A DNA stretch of 39,696 nt from Deltaproteobacteria bacterium (GTDB taxonomy: Bacteria > Desulfobacterota > Desulfarculia > JACQYL01). The translations under genes were made by a program, and so were the position numbers. The notes under the pieces were generated by a model that was not told the DNA's origin, searched no databases, and worked only from the letters and a program-made list of their open reading frames with translations. The DNA is taken from contig JACQYL010000079.1 of assembly GCA_016208165.1 (NCBI GenBank), forward strand, positions 1-39,696. Direction: 5' to 3'. The stretch's first letter is position 1. The number at the start of each line of letters is the position of its first letter. This document shows positions 16,729 through 24,559 of this stretch, piece after piece.

Positions 16729-16753
16729 TATACTTTCATATCGTGAAAGTATA
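16729..16753. promoter_or_regulatory. Perfect palindrome, probable IclR operator
   Basis: TATACTTTCA, a five-base centre TATCG, and TGAAAGTATA form a perfect 10+5+10 inverted repeat in the intergenic region between the divergent IclR gene and the hcr-like operon. Size, position and the TTTCA/TGAAA arms are what one expects of an IclR-family site. Confidence 0.65.
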
Positions 16754-16846
16754 GGCAAGCTTTATTTACCGTCCTTTTTGGATTCTTTCCTTCGAGGCTC
16801 CCGCCAAATGGGTAATGCGTCATGACTCAACAACAGGAGGGCCGCT

Positions 16847-17824
16847 GTGAGATTACCGAAATTCGAGTACTTCGAGCCAAGAGACCTTAAAGAAGCCCTC
16901 TCCTTATTACGAGACGAACCCTCCGCCAAGATACTGGCCGGGGGAACCGATCTCCTGGTCAACATGAAGCACAGAGTCGAATGCCCCCAGACCATCGTCA
17001 ACATCAAGCGGATTGAAGGTCTGGACCGCATCGAGCAGGATCATCGGGGAGTGCGAATCGGCGCCCTGACTACGCTCAAACGCCTTTACTCCACGCCCCT
17101 GATCGCGGAAAAACTGCCGGGTCTGGCCGAAGCCGCCGCAGCGGTGGGATCTTACCACCATCAGGTCATGGGCACCGTGGCGGGAAACCTCTGCCAACAA
17201 AACCGCTGCAAGTTCTATAATCAATCCAAGCAATGGCGAAGCTCCAGGCCCACCTGCTACAAGGCCGGAGGCGAGATCTGTCACGTGCTGAACAAAAAAG
17301 AGGTCTGCTATTCGAGCTATTGCGGAGACCTGGCCCCAGTGCTTCTCGTACTGAATGCCCGTCTCGTACTGACCGGTCCCGAGGATAGAAGAGAAATGGC
17401 CCTGGAAGCGTTTTATTCCGGTGATGGAAAAGCTCCTCTCGGTTTCAATCCGGGAGAGATTTTGACTGAGATCATCGTACCGAAGGACGCAGCGGAAGGG
17501 GGATCCTGTTATACCAAATTCGCCAACCGGGAAAGCATCGATTTCCCCATCGTGGGAGCCGCGTCCTGGGCATCGGCGGAACGCAAGGAATGCCGGGTTG
17601 CCTTCACTGCGGTAGATCGAAAACCCCTCAGGGCGAACCAAGTCGAGGCTTTCCTGAATGGGAAAGACCTGACCGAGCAGACGGTAAACGAGGCCGCTGG
17701 CCTCGCTTCGAAAGCGGCCGGCCCGGTCAAAACGTCCGTGTATTCGCCCTCGTTTAAGCGCAGGATGATGGGATTGTTGTTGCAGGATACTGTCGGTCAG
17801 GCTGTGAGGAGGTCACACTCATGA
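16847..17824 (+). CDS. hcrB: 4-hydroxybenzoyl-CoA reductase-type FAD subunit (beta)
   Basis: This is the FAD-binding subunit of a molybdenum hydroxylase of the xanthine oxidase family, 325 residues. FAD contacts are AGGTDLLVNMK and GTVAGNLC. Between about residues 120 and 160 lies a cysteine-rich insertion (NLCQQNRCKFYNQS, PTCYKAGGEICHV, EVCYSSYCGD). It matches the extra [4Fe-4S] insertion known in 4-hydroxybenzoyl-CoA reductase, the anaerobic enzyme that removes the para-hydroxyl group of 4-hydroxybenzoyl-CoA to give benzoyl-CoA. The start is GTG with CAGGAGG upstream. It overlaps the next gene by four bases. The insertion is the main reason to prefer HBCR over xanthine or nicotinate dehydrogenases. 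Confidence 0.85.
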   Translation: MRLPKFEYFEPRDLKEALSLLRDEPSAKILAGGTDLLVNMKHRVECPQTIVNIKRIEGLDRIEQDHRGVRIGALTTLKRLYSTPLIAEKLPGLAEAAAAVGSYHHQVMGTVAGNLCQQNRCKFYNQSKQWRSSRPTCYKAGGEICHVLNKKEVCYSSYCGDLAPVLLVLNARLVLTGPEDRREMALEAFYSGDGKAPLGFNPGEILTEIIVPKDAAEGGSCYTKFANRESIDFPIVGAASWASAERKECRVAFTAVDRKPLRANQVEAFLNGKDLTEQTVNEAAGLASKAAGPVKTSVYSPSFKRRMMGLLLQDTVGQAVRRSHS

Positions 17825-18297
17825 AACGTATTATAGAACTCAACATCAATGGAGATGCCTACGAACTGCTTGTGTCCCCGAACCATACGCTGCTCGAGGT
17901 CCTGAGAGACAAACTGGGTCTCATGGGAACCAAGCGAGGGTGCGACTTGGGCGCCTGCGGAGCCTGCACGGTGCTCGTTGACGGAGAGGCCTATCTGTCC
18001 TGCCTGATGCTGGCGGTCGACGCGGCCGGAAGAAAAATCACCACCATCGAGGGATTGGCGGAAGGCGGGGACTTGCATCCGTTGCAGAGAGCCTTTGTGG
18101 ATAAAGGCGGACTTCAATGCGGTTTTTGTACACCCGGAATGATCTTGACCGCCAAGGCCATCCTGGATGAAGAAGAGCATCCTACCGAGGCGGTAATAAA
18201 GAAGAAAATGGCGGGCAACCTTTGCCGGTGCACCGGGTACAAGAAGGTCGTCGAGGCCGTGATGAGTGTCACGGAGCCGGCGGGAAAGGAGGGCTAG
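17821..18297 (+). CDS. hcrC: 4-hydroxybenzoyl-CoA reductase-type [2Fe-2S] subunit (gamma)
   Basis: The 158 residues have the two [2Fe-2S] clusters of the family. The plant-ferredoxin-type motif is GCDLGACGACTVLVDG...SCL, and the alpha-helical one is QCGFCTPGMI...GNLCRCTGY. Its start ATGA overlaps the stop of the FAD subunit and its stop abuts the ATG of the large subunit. The order FAD - FeS - Mo is consistent with one heterotrimer transcribed as one unit. Electrons would pass through these clusters to the molybdenum site. Confidence 0.92.
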   Translation: MKRIIELNINGDAYELLVSPNHTLLEVLRDKLGLMGTKRGCDLGACGACTVLVDGEAYLSCLMLAVDAAGRKITTIEGLAEGGDLHPLQRAFVDKGGLQCGFCTPGMILTAKAILDEEEHPTEAVIKKKMAGNLCRCTGYKKVVEAVMSVTEPAGKEG

Positions 18298-20577
18298 ATG
18301 GAACGGGAATTACATGTTGTCGGCGCGCGTTTGCCCATGCTGGATGCTGCCCAGAAAGTGAAAGGGGCCGCTCTGTTTACGGATGATCTAGTGCTTCCGG
18401 GCATGCTCCACGGCAAAATCCTGAGAAGTCCGCTTCCTCATGCCAGAATTCTAAACATCGACACCTCCGCGGCGGAAAAACTTCCGGGCGTAAAAGGGGT
18501 GGTAACGGGCAAGGAGATCCCTGACCGGCAGTATGGAATCGTGCCCATGGCCAAGGATGAATATGCACTGGCCAAGGATAAGGTCCGCTATATCGGAGAT
18601 GACGTGGCGGCCGTCTGCGCCGTGGATTCCGAGATCGCGGAAGAGGCCATCGAGCTGATCAAGGTGGACTACGAGGAACTGCCGGCCGTATTCGACCCCC
18701 TGAAAGCCAGGGAAGAGTCTGCTCCCGTGATTCACGAGGGCATCAAGTACAACACCTCCTTTGCCATCCGGAAAGAGTTCGGCGATGTGGAAAAAGCCTT
18801 TGCGGAGTCGGACGCTGTTTTTGAGGATATGTTCTATTCCCAAGCGGTGAATCACGCACCCCTCGAGCCTCATTCCGCGCTGGCCCAGTTCGATCCGCTC
18901 AACGGAGATCTCACGGTCTGGTCTTCCACTCAGATCCCGTTTTTTCTGAGAAGAAACCTGTCGAATACTCTTCAAATTCCGGAAAGAAAAGTGCGCGTCA
19001 TCAAACCCAAGGTGGGTGGAGGGTTCGGGCAGAAGATCGATATGTTTGCAAAGGATTTCTGCGCCGCCTGGTTCGCGATTCGTCTCGGCAAGCCGGTGAA
19101 GTTTACGTACGATCGGGAGGAAGTGTTCATCTCGACCCGGCAGAGACACCCGATGTATATCACGGTGAAAACCGGCGTAAAGAAGGACGGCACCATCCTG
19201 GGACAGAAGTTTCAGGCGTTTGCGGACGGCGGCGCGTACAACAGCACCGCTCCTACAATGATTGCCCTGTCCTGTTTTTTCCTCATGATTCCCTATCGAG
19301 TACCGAATCTGATTTATGAAGGCGCTCATGTCTACACGAACAAACCGGTGGGCGGCGCCATGCGCGGACACGGTATTCCCCAGGCCCGATTCGCCGTGGA
19401 ACGGCAGTTGGATATGATTGCGGAGCGTATTGGCGTCGATCCCGTCGAGATCCGAATCAAGAACAGCATTCATGCGGGGGAACCGCATTCGGGCGGGTTT
19501 GTCATTCACACGTGCGGTTTTGCGGAATCGGTCCAAAAGGCCGCCGCCGCCATCGGATGGAAGGAAAAGCGGGGCAAACTGCCTCCCGGCCGGGGCGTGG
19601 GTGTGGCCGGCGCTTCTTTTCCCAGCGGGGTCAGCAACATGAGCCACATCAGCTCCGGCGCCGTGGTTCAACTGGGCCGGGATGGAGCGGTCAACGTACT
19701 TTCCGGTGCCGCGGACATAGGACAGGGAGCGGAAACCGTGATCAGCCAGATCGTGGCTGAAGAACTCGGGGTGCCCCTCGAGGATATTCGGATAACCGCA
19801 GCGGACACGGGCATAACGCCTCTGGACCCCGGCACGTTTGGAAGCGGGGTCACGGTCAGGGCGGGAAACGCGGCGCGGCTGGCCGCCATCGCCGTGAGGC
19901 AAAAGCTGTTCCATCTGGTGGCCGATAAGCTGGAAGCCAATGTGGCCGATCTCGAGGCCAAAAACCGGAAAATCTCGGTAAAGGGTTCGCCCGACAAAGG
20001 CATGACGTTGGACGAGGCCCTGAAGACCTATCAATACGAGGATCTTCCTATGCCCATTGTAGGCAGGAGTTCGTGGATGGCGCCGGCCTCGGAACCCACC
20101 ACGTTGTTCCAGCAGGATGGAAATTTCGCACCCAACTACTCGTTTATGACGCAGGCCGCTGAGGTCGACGTGGATCTTCACACGGGCAAAGTGAAGCTCT
20201 TGAAGATGGTGACGGCTCATGACTGCGGCCGGGCCATCAATCCGATGCTCGTCGAAGGCCAACTCGAAGGGTCCGTGGTGGGCGGCATGGGACAGGCTCT
20301 GTATGAGCATGTGATCGTAGAGAATGGACAGGTCATGAATCCGTCGTTTCTGGACTATGGTTTTCCCACCTTTATGGAAATGCCGGTCATCGAAGCGATC
20401 GAAGTGGAGACCGACGATCCCATCGGTCCCTTTGGGGCCAAAGAATCGGGTGAAGGCACCCAGCTGTCCCCGGCGCCGGCCATAGCGAACGCGATTTACG
20501 ACGCCATTGGCGTGGATTTTATGGAACTTCCCATCACTCCGGAAAGAATCCTGGATGCCCTGGAAGAGAAATCGTAG
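18298..20577 (+). CDS. hcrA: 4-hydroxybenzoyl-CoA reductase-type molybdopterin subunit (alpha)
   Basis: This 759-residue catalytic subunit is close to the known HBCR alpha length. An N-terminal aldehyde-oxidase/xanthine-dehydrogenase a/b hammerhead domain (KVKGAALFTDDLVLPGMLHGKILRSPLPHA) is followed by the molybdopterin-binding half: GGGFGQK, GGAMRGHGIPQARFAVE, IGQGAETVISQIVAEELG. The C-terminal FGAKESGEG carries the conserved active-site glutamate. The MRGHG motif is as in HBCR. The stop is three bases before a strong two-hairpin element. Substrate assignment to 4-hydroxybenzoyl-CoA rests on the cluster insertion in the partner subunit and on the aryl-CoA genes nearby; a related hydroxyaryl- or hydroxycyclo-CoA substrate is possible. 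Confidence 0.88.
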   Translation: MERELHVVGARLPMLDAAQKVKGAALFTDDLVLPGMLHGKILRSPLPHARILNIDTSAAEKLPGVKGVVTGKEIPDRQYGIVPMAKDEYALAKDKVRYIGDDVAAVCAVDSEIAEEAIELIKVDYEELPAVFDPLKAREESAPVIHEGIKYNTSFAIRKEFGDVEKAFAESDAVFEDMFYSQAVNHAPLEPHSALAQFDPLNGDLTVWSSTQIPFFLRRNLSNTLQIPERKVRVIKPKVGGGFGQKIDMFAKDFCAAWFAIRLGKPVKFTYDREEVFISTRQRHPMYITVKTGVKKDGTILGQKFQAFADGGAYNSTAPTMIALSCFFLMIPYRVPNLIYEGAHVYTNKPVGGAMRGHGIPQARFAVERQLDMIAERIGVDPVEIRIKNSIHAGEPHSGGFVIHTCGFAESVQKAAAAIGWKEKRGKLPPGRGVGVAGASFPSGVSNMSHISSGAVVQLGRDGAVNVLSGAADIGQGAETVISQIVAEELGVPLEDIRITAADTGITPLDPGTFGSGVTVRAGNAARLAAIAVRQKLFHLVADKLEANVADLEAKNRKISVKGSPDKGMTLDEALKTYQYEDLPMPIVGRSSWMAPASEPTTLFQQDGNFAPNYSFMTQAAEVDVDLHTGKVKLLKMVTAHDCGRAINPMLVEGQLEGSVVGGMGQALYEHVIVENGQVMNPSFLDYGFPTFMEMPVIEAIEVETDDPIGPFGAKESGEGTQLSPAPAIANAIYDAIGVDFMELPITPERILDALEEKS

Positions 20578-20580
20578 GCA

Positions 20581-20640
20581 TACAGGGGGGAACTTTTGAA
20601 AAAGTTCCCCCCTGTACCCCCCCTCAAACCTTTCAGGCGG
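20581..20640 (+). repeat. Two-hairpin extragenic element, copy B
   Basis: Hairpin 1 is a perfect 17-bp stem (TACAGGGGGGAACTTTT, 2-nt loop, and its complement) at 20581-20616. It starts three bases after the hcrA-like stop and is followed by the linker CCCCTCAAACCTTT. The second hairpin is weak in this copy. It may end hcr transcription. Confidence 0.7.
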
Positions 20641-20998
20641 GCCTCACTGCCTTCGGTGGAGAGTCTGGGAAAGATGACGGTCGGAGGTACGCATGTGCGC
20701 GAACCTGAAAGACCATAGGATTTACCTTCCAGTGATTCTGTAAATGCCCACAAGAAGCAAACGAGGCGAAGAACAGATAAGCGAATGCCTTCCTACCGAT
20801 GATGTCCCTGTGACCGACGGTAGATGACCTCGGCTTTGAAAGTTCGTCTCAAATCATATAATAATGCCATTCTTAGTAGGGGCGGTTCGCGAACCGCCCC
20901 TACCGCTCATCCGGCAACACACGCAGCGTCAATATGCAAGAACAGGTGGGTCGGAAAGACCAACCGACCGCTTCGATGTTGGGAGGTAAAGAAATCCC
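20641..20998. other. Intergenic region before the histidine kinase
   Basis: The spacer between the hcr-like operon and the kinase gene (421 bp with copy B) holds the palindrome at 20876-20903 and nothing recognisably coding. Confidence 0.4.
20876..20903. repeat. Perfect 28-bp extragenic palindrome
   Basis: GTAGGGGCGGTTCG and its exact complement are fused without a loop. It resembles the GTAGGGGCGAAT palindromes at 28770 and 28903, so it belongs to the same dispersed family. Confidence 0.7.
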
Positions 20999-22471
20999 AT
21001 GCCTGACATGGCTCCCAAAACGATGAAACAGCGCCTTCAGCTATTGGAGGACATATTCGAGAATATCCCTGTCGGGATTATCGTGATCGACTCGAGCGGC
21101 AAGGTGCTTATGATGAATCGCCGGCAGGAGAAGATATCGAGGGTCAGCCGTGACCAGGTGCTGGGAGGCTATTTCCACGAGAAATGGGAGCGTCTGTTCG
21201 ACCAGGGAATTATGAGCGAATACTGGCATCTGCTCCGCGATCGGAAACCGTTCCAGTTGATCGTTCACGAGGTCTATCCTCAATTCTACGACCAGAAAAT
21301 ATCGGCCATCTCGAGGGGCGCCCCTTTGTCCGATCACAGCGGATTCGTTCTGCTGCATGAGGTTTCACCTGAAATCCAGCGCGATCGTCGAGGACTCCAG
21401 CAACTGTCCACGGAGCTGGAAGCTTCACGAAATTTTCTTCGCAACCTGATCGATTCGTCCCCAAACGTGGTGATCACCACGGAAGAAACGGGCGCCGTTA
21501 CGTCACTCAATCGAACGGGGTCCATGGTTTTCCTCTATCGTGAAACCGATCTCCTGGGAAAACATATATCCACGCTCTTTGAAGACCCGAACGAGTTCGA
21601 GCGGGTTGCCGCTATTGCATCCATGGGACGCGGTCAGGAGGTGCGTTGCATCAAAAAGGACGGTACGCCTTTCCCTGCCCGGATGCAGATGCGAAACATC
21701 GAAGGGGATGAATCTCGGGCAAAGCTGCTGCTGTTTGTCGACCTCAGCCGGGAAAAGAGCATGGAGGAACGACTCGCTTTGTCGGAGAAGCTGGCCGTCT
21801 ATTCCGAACTGACGGCCGGTATCGCCCATCAACTGAACAATCCCCTGGTCGGGGTGGCGAATTTTGCGGGTCTGCTGAAAGCGCAAACACCCCGGGACGA
21901 CCCGAGTTGGGAGCTGATCGATACGATCTACGAGGCCGCTCAGAAGTGTCGGACCCTATTGTCTTCCATGATTCGGAACTTGCGGGAAGCCGGGACGGAT
22001 TTCTATCCCCTGGATCTGCGGGAAGTGCTGGCCGGCGCCCTCGAGGACGCGCGCCGTCAGGAAAAGCAGGCCGACTCGATCGTTCATGTCTCCGAGAGTT
22101 GGCCAGAAACCCCGGCGATGATCCGCGGCGATGCCCTGCAGCTCCGGGAAGCGTTCAAGAACATCCTGGTCAATGCGTTTCAGGCCATGCCGGAAGGTGG
22201 CGATCTGTCCATGGTTATTGACCCGAATCCTTCCAGGGGTGACGTACGGATCCGGATTGCGGACACGGGCGAGGGCATTCCCGAGGCCAACCGGGAAAAG
22301 GTCTTCCATCCTTTTTTCACCACGAAAAAAAACACGGGCGGGGGATTAGGCCTGAGTTTTGCATTTCGAGTCATCCAAAATCACTCCGGACGCATCGACG
22401 TTCGATCCGGTTCCGGTCAGGGAACCACGTTCACCGTGGTGCTGCCCTATCCGGCCGAGGATGGGTCTTGA
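20999..22471 (+). CDS. Cytoplasmic PAS-PAS sensor histidine kinase
   Basis: The 490 residues show no membrane segment. PAS domain 1 is at about 12-115 (FENIPVGIIVIDSSGKVLMMNRR) and PAS domain 2 at about 140-250 (LIDSSPNVVITTEETGAVTSLNR). The phosphoacceptor helix is AGIAHQLNNPLVG (His277). The ATPase domain has NILVNAFQAM (N box), DTGEGIP (G1), and GGGLGLSFAF (G2). NtrB-like kinases of this kind partner with sigma-54 activators. The downstream activator overlaps it by one base (TGATG), so they form a two-component pair. PAS sensing of an aromatic compound is plausible from the location but not shown. Confidence 0.92.
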   Translation: MPDMAPKTMKQRLQLLEDIFENIPVGIIVIDSSGKVLMMNRRQEKISRVSRDQVLGGYFHEKWERLFDQGIMSEYWHLLRDRKPFQLIVHEVYPQFYDQKISAISRGAPLSDHSGFVLLHEVSPEIQRDRRGLQQLSTELEASRNFLRNLIDSSPNVVITTEETGAVTSLNRTGSMVFLYRETDLLGKHISTLFEDPNEFERVAAIASMGRGQEVRCIKKDGTPFPARMQMRNIEGDESRAKLLLFVDLSREKSMEERLALSEKLAVYSELTAGIAHQLNNPLVGVANFAGLLKAQTPRDDPSWELIDTIYEAAQKCRTLLSSMIRNLREAGTDFYPLDLREVLAGALEDARRQEKQADSIVHVSESWPETPAMIRGDALQLREAFKNILVNAFQAMPEGGDLSMVIDPNPSRGDVRIRIADTGEGIPEANREKVFHPFFTTKKNTGGGLGLSFAFRVIQNHSGRIDVRSGSGQGTTFTVVLPYPAEDGS

Positions 22472-23775
22472 TGAAAACCCGATATGACAACATGGCGCCA
22501 ACCGTTCTGGTGGTGGACGACGAGGCTTTCGCCAGGCGCTTTTTCGAGACGATTCTGGAGCAGGAGGGGTACGCCTGCCGCACGGCGGAAACAGCCGCCC
22601 AATGCAGGAAATACCTCGAATCCGAAGGTCCTCCGGACCTGCTCGTCCTCGACGTACGATTGCCGGACGGAAACGCCGTGAACGCCATGAAGCTGGGGGC
22701 CTTTGATTTCATTACCAAACCGTTCGAGGACGCTAACAAGGTCAAGATTTCCATCAAGAACGCCGTAGCCCACCGCCGTCTTGCCCTCGAGAACCGTCAA
22801 CTGCGGACGCAACTCCAATCCCGAAGCGTGTTCCAAAACATGGTGGGCGAATCCAAATGCATGCAGCGGGTGTTCGAACTCATCGAGAAATCGGCCCGGG
22901 TCGGAAGCCATATTCTCATCGAAGGGGAGAGCGGAACGGGCAAGGATCTGGTGGCCGAGGCCATCCACAATCTGAGCGAGCAACGGGACGGCCGGTTCGT
23001 GCCGGTCAACTGCGCCGCCCTTTCCGAATCGCTGCTCGAGAGCGCGCTGTTCGGATATGAAAAAGGCGCTTTCACGGGCGCTCAAAGGACGACCCCCGGC
23101 TTTTTCGAGGAGGCTTCGGGGGGTACGCTGTTTCTGGATGAGATCGGCGACGCGTCTTTAGGCGTTCAGGCCAAGATACTGAGGGCCGTGGAAGAGGGCG
23201 CCATTTACCGCGTGGGACGAACAAAGCCCATTTCCGTCAACGCGCGCCTGATTTTCGCTACTCATAAGGACCTGAGCAAGGAGGTGGCGGAAGGGCGCTT
23301 CCGGCAGGACCTGTACTATCGGATCAACATCATCAAAATCCACCTGCCTCCGCTGCGGGAACGGAAAGAAGACATCCCTCTGCTCGTGCAGCGGTTTATG
23401 GAAAGGTACGCTTCGGAAACAGGTGTGTCCAAAAAAGGATTCGAGAACGGGGCCACGTCCTACCTGATGCAACGCGATTGGCCGGGAAACGTGCGTGAGC
23501 TGAAGAATTTCGTCGAACGGGTGATGGCCTTGCATCCTCACGAAACCGTGACACGGGAAGACCTGAGACCCTACGGGGAAGAAGATTCTCTTCGCGCCAT
23601 GATGGGGATCGAGTCTTTGGACTTCGACGAAGCCAGGGAGCGCTTCGAACAGGCCTATTTCGAAACCCTGATCGCCAAAGCCAAAGGAGACCTTTCGCTG
23701 GCGGCCGAATACAGCGGAAAACACGTGGCCACCATCTATCGTAAGATCAAAGCCCTGGGGATAAAGATGAAGTGA
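22471..23775 (+). CDS. Sigma-54-dependent response regulator with a shortened receiver
   Basis: The 434 residues comprise an N-terminal receiver, an AAA+ domain and a Fis-type HTH. In the receiver, VVDDE and the phosphoacceptor Asp61 (VLDVRLPDGN) are present. The next residues are AVNAMKLGAFDFITKPF with Lys83, only 22 residues after the Asp, where NtrC-type receivers have about 50. The beta4 region with the conserved Thr/Ser is gone, in frame. The AAA+ domain is intact: Walker A GESGTGKD (152-159), GAFTGA loop (199-204) for sigma-54 contact, Walker B GGTLFLDE, and an RxDLYYR motif. The HTH is SLAAEYSGKHVATIYRKIKALGI. The start is the ATG overlapping the kinase stop. A -24/-12 promoter lies 0.7 kb downstream. 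Confidence 0.92.
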   Translation: MKTRYDNMAPTVLVVDDEAFARRFFETILEQEGYACRTAETAAQCRKYLESEGPPDLLVLDVRLPDGNAVNAMKLGAFDFITKPFEDANKVKISIKNAVAHRRLALENRQLRTQLQSRSVFQNMVGESKCMQRVFELIEKSARVGSHILIEGESGTGKDLVAEAIHNLSEQRDGRFVPVNCAALSESLLESALFGYEKGAFTGAQRTTPGFFEEASGGTLFLDEIGDASLGVQAKILRAVEEGAIYRVGRTKPISVNARLIFATHKDLSKEVAEGRFRQDLYYRINIIKIHLPPLRERKEDIPLLVQRFMERYASETGVSKKGFENGATSYLMQRDWPGNVRELKNFVERVMALHPHETVTREDLRPYGEEDSLRAMMGIESLDFDEARERFEQAYFETLIAKAKGDLSLAAEYSGKHVATIYRKIKALGIKMK

Positions 23776-23784
23776 GTTGGAAGA

Positions 23785-23867
23785 TCCGGGGGAACCTTTT
23801 GAAAAAGGTTCCCCCGGACCCCTTCCAAAACGTTTCGAGCGGGTCGCGTCGCTGGCGCGCCGCGACC
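23785..23867 (+). repeat. Two-hairpin extragenic element, copy C
   Basis: Hairpin 1 at 23785-23818 is a perfect 16-bp stem (TCCGGGGGAACCTTTT, 2-nt loop), starting 10 bases after the activator's stop. The linker CCCTTCCAAAACGTTT follows, then hairpin 2 at 23842-23867 (GGTCGCG / CGCGACC). Confidence 0.75.
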
Positions 23868-23976
23868 GGGGTCAGGGTTCTTTGGGAAGACGCCAATATA
23901 GTGAACTGCAGTCGGCAAGTAAAAGCATCATGAATATATCAAATCGGCAAATGCAATATGGCATAATTATGGGCTC

Positions 23977-24005
23977 CTCGTTCCCAAGTTGTACTTGGGA
24001 ACGAG
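23977..24005. repeat. Extragenic palindrome CTCGTTCCCAAGT
   Basis: The 13-bp arms CTCGTTCCCAAGT and ACTTGGGAACGAG flank TGT. It is unlike the other palindrome families in the window and has no adjacent gene that explains it. Confidence 0.65.
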
Positions 24006-24106
24006 ACATTGTAGCCGTTTAGAGCGGAAGCAGCGGTTCTCCTGCAGCAGGGGCGCGGCGTACAGCCTATAATTGCGCCACATGGCTCAATTATGGGCGG
24101 GACCCG

Positions 24107-24157
24107 GACCCTTTCCAAAGCGTTTTATACGGTTTGCGCCGCTTGCGCTGCGCAAAC
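24107..24157 (+). repeat. Two-hairpin extragenic element, copy D (partial)
   Basis: Only the right part is present: CCGGACCCTTTCCAAAGCGTTTT (linker) and hairpin 2 (GTTTGCGC at 24132-24139 pairing with GCGCAAAC at 24150-24157). Hairpin 1 is missing. Confidence 0.55.
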
Positions 24158-24470
24158 GGAGTGAGCTCGTCGGCATGAAAGTGGACCTGCCCACCGAATG
24201 AAATTGACTGTTTTTTTCAAATCTTTCGCGTTGACTCGATCGCTGGCGGAGCCATCCGCAAAAGTGCGAAAATTTCGCACCCAATCCCAATAACAAGCTG
24301 TCTTGCCCGCCGCAAGCGCGTATCAACCGTTTCGCAGGACTGCGTAAAACGTTCGCATTTGCGCGAAAACGCGTTCGGTCCGGCCATCGCCTTTCATTCT
24401 CCATTTTTTGTAACCCATTTAAATCATAGATTATACGAATAAGGCGGCGTCCCGATGCCGGCGTCGGAGT

Positions 24471-24486
24471 TGGCACGACTCTTGGT
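24471..24486 (+). promoter_or_regulatory. Probable sigma-54 (-24/-12) promoter
   Basis: TGGCACGACTCTTGGT matches the TGGCACG-N4-TTGC(A/T) consensus at all invariant positions except G for C in the -12 GC. The GG-to-GG spacing is the required ten bases. It lies about 75 bp before the CoA ligase ATG and downstream of a sigma-54 activator gene, which supports regulation of this operon by that activator. Confidence 0.65.
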
Positions 24487-24559
24487 ATATAACTCCCCAA
24501 GCGCGCGCAACAACGACTTCCACATGATCCCGCTTTGCTGAAGAAACCGAGGGAAGCTT

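Larger units (their letters stand above)
23868..24559. other. Long intergenic region before the CoA ligase operon
   Basis: Between the activator stop and the ligase start there are about 780 bp. They hold copy C and partial copy D of the two-hairpin element, the 29-bp palindrome at 23977, and the sigma-54-type promoter at 24471. The stretch 24160-24460 shows no recognisable gene or repeat. Confidence 0.5.

Noticed and set aside
18451-20310. Minus-strand open frame of 619 codons inside the hcrA-like gene
   Set aside because: It is a shadow of the molybdopterin subunit, whose motifs are all in the plus frame. It has low-complexity His/Arg-rich content and no recognisable domain.
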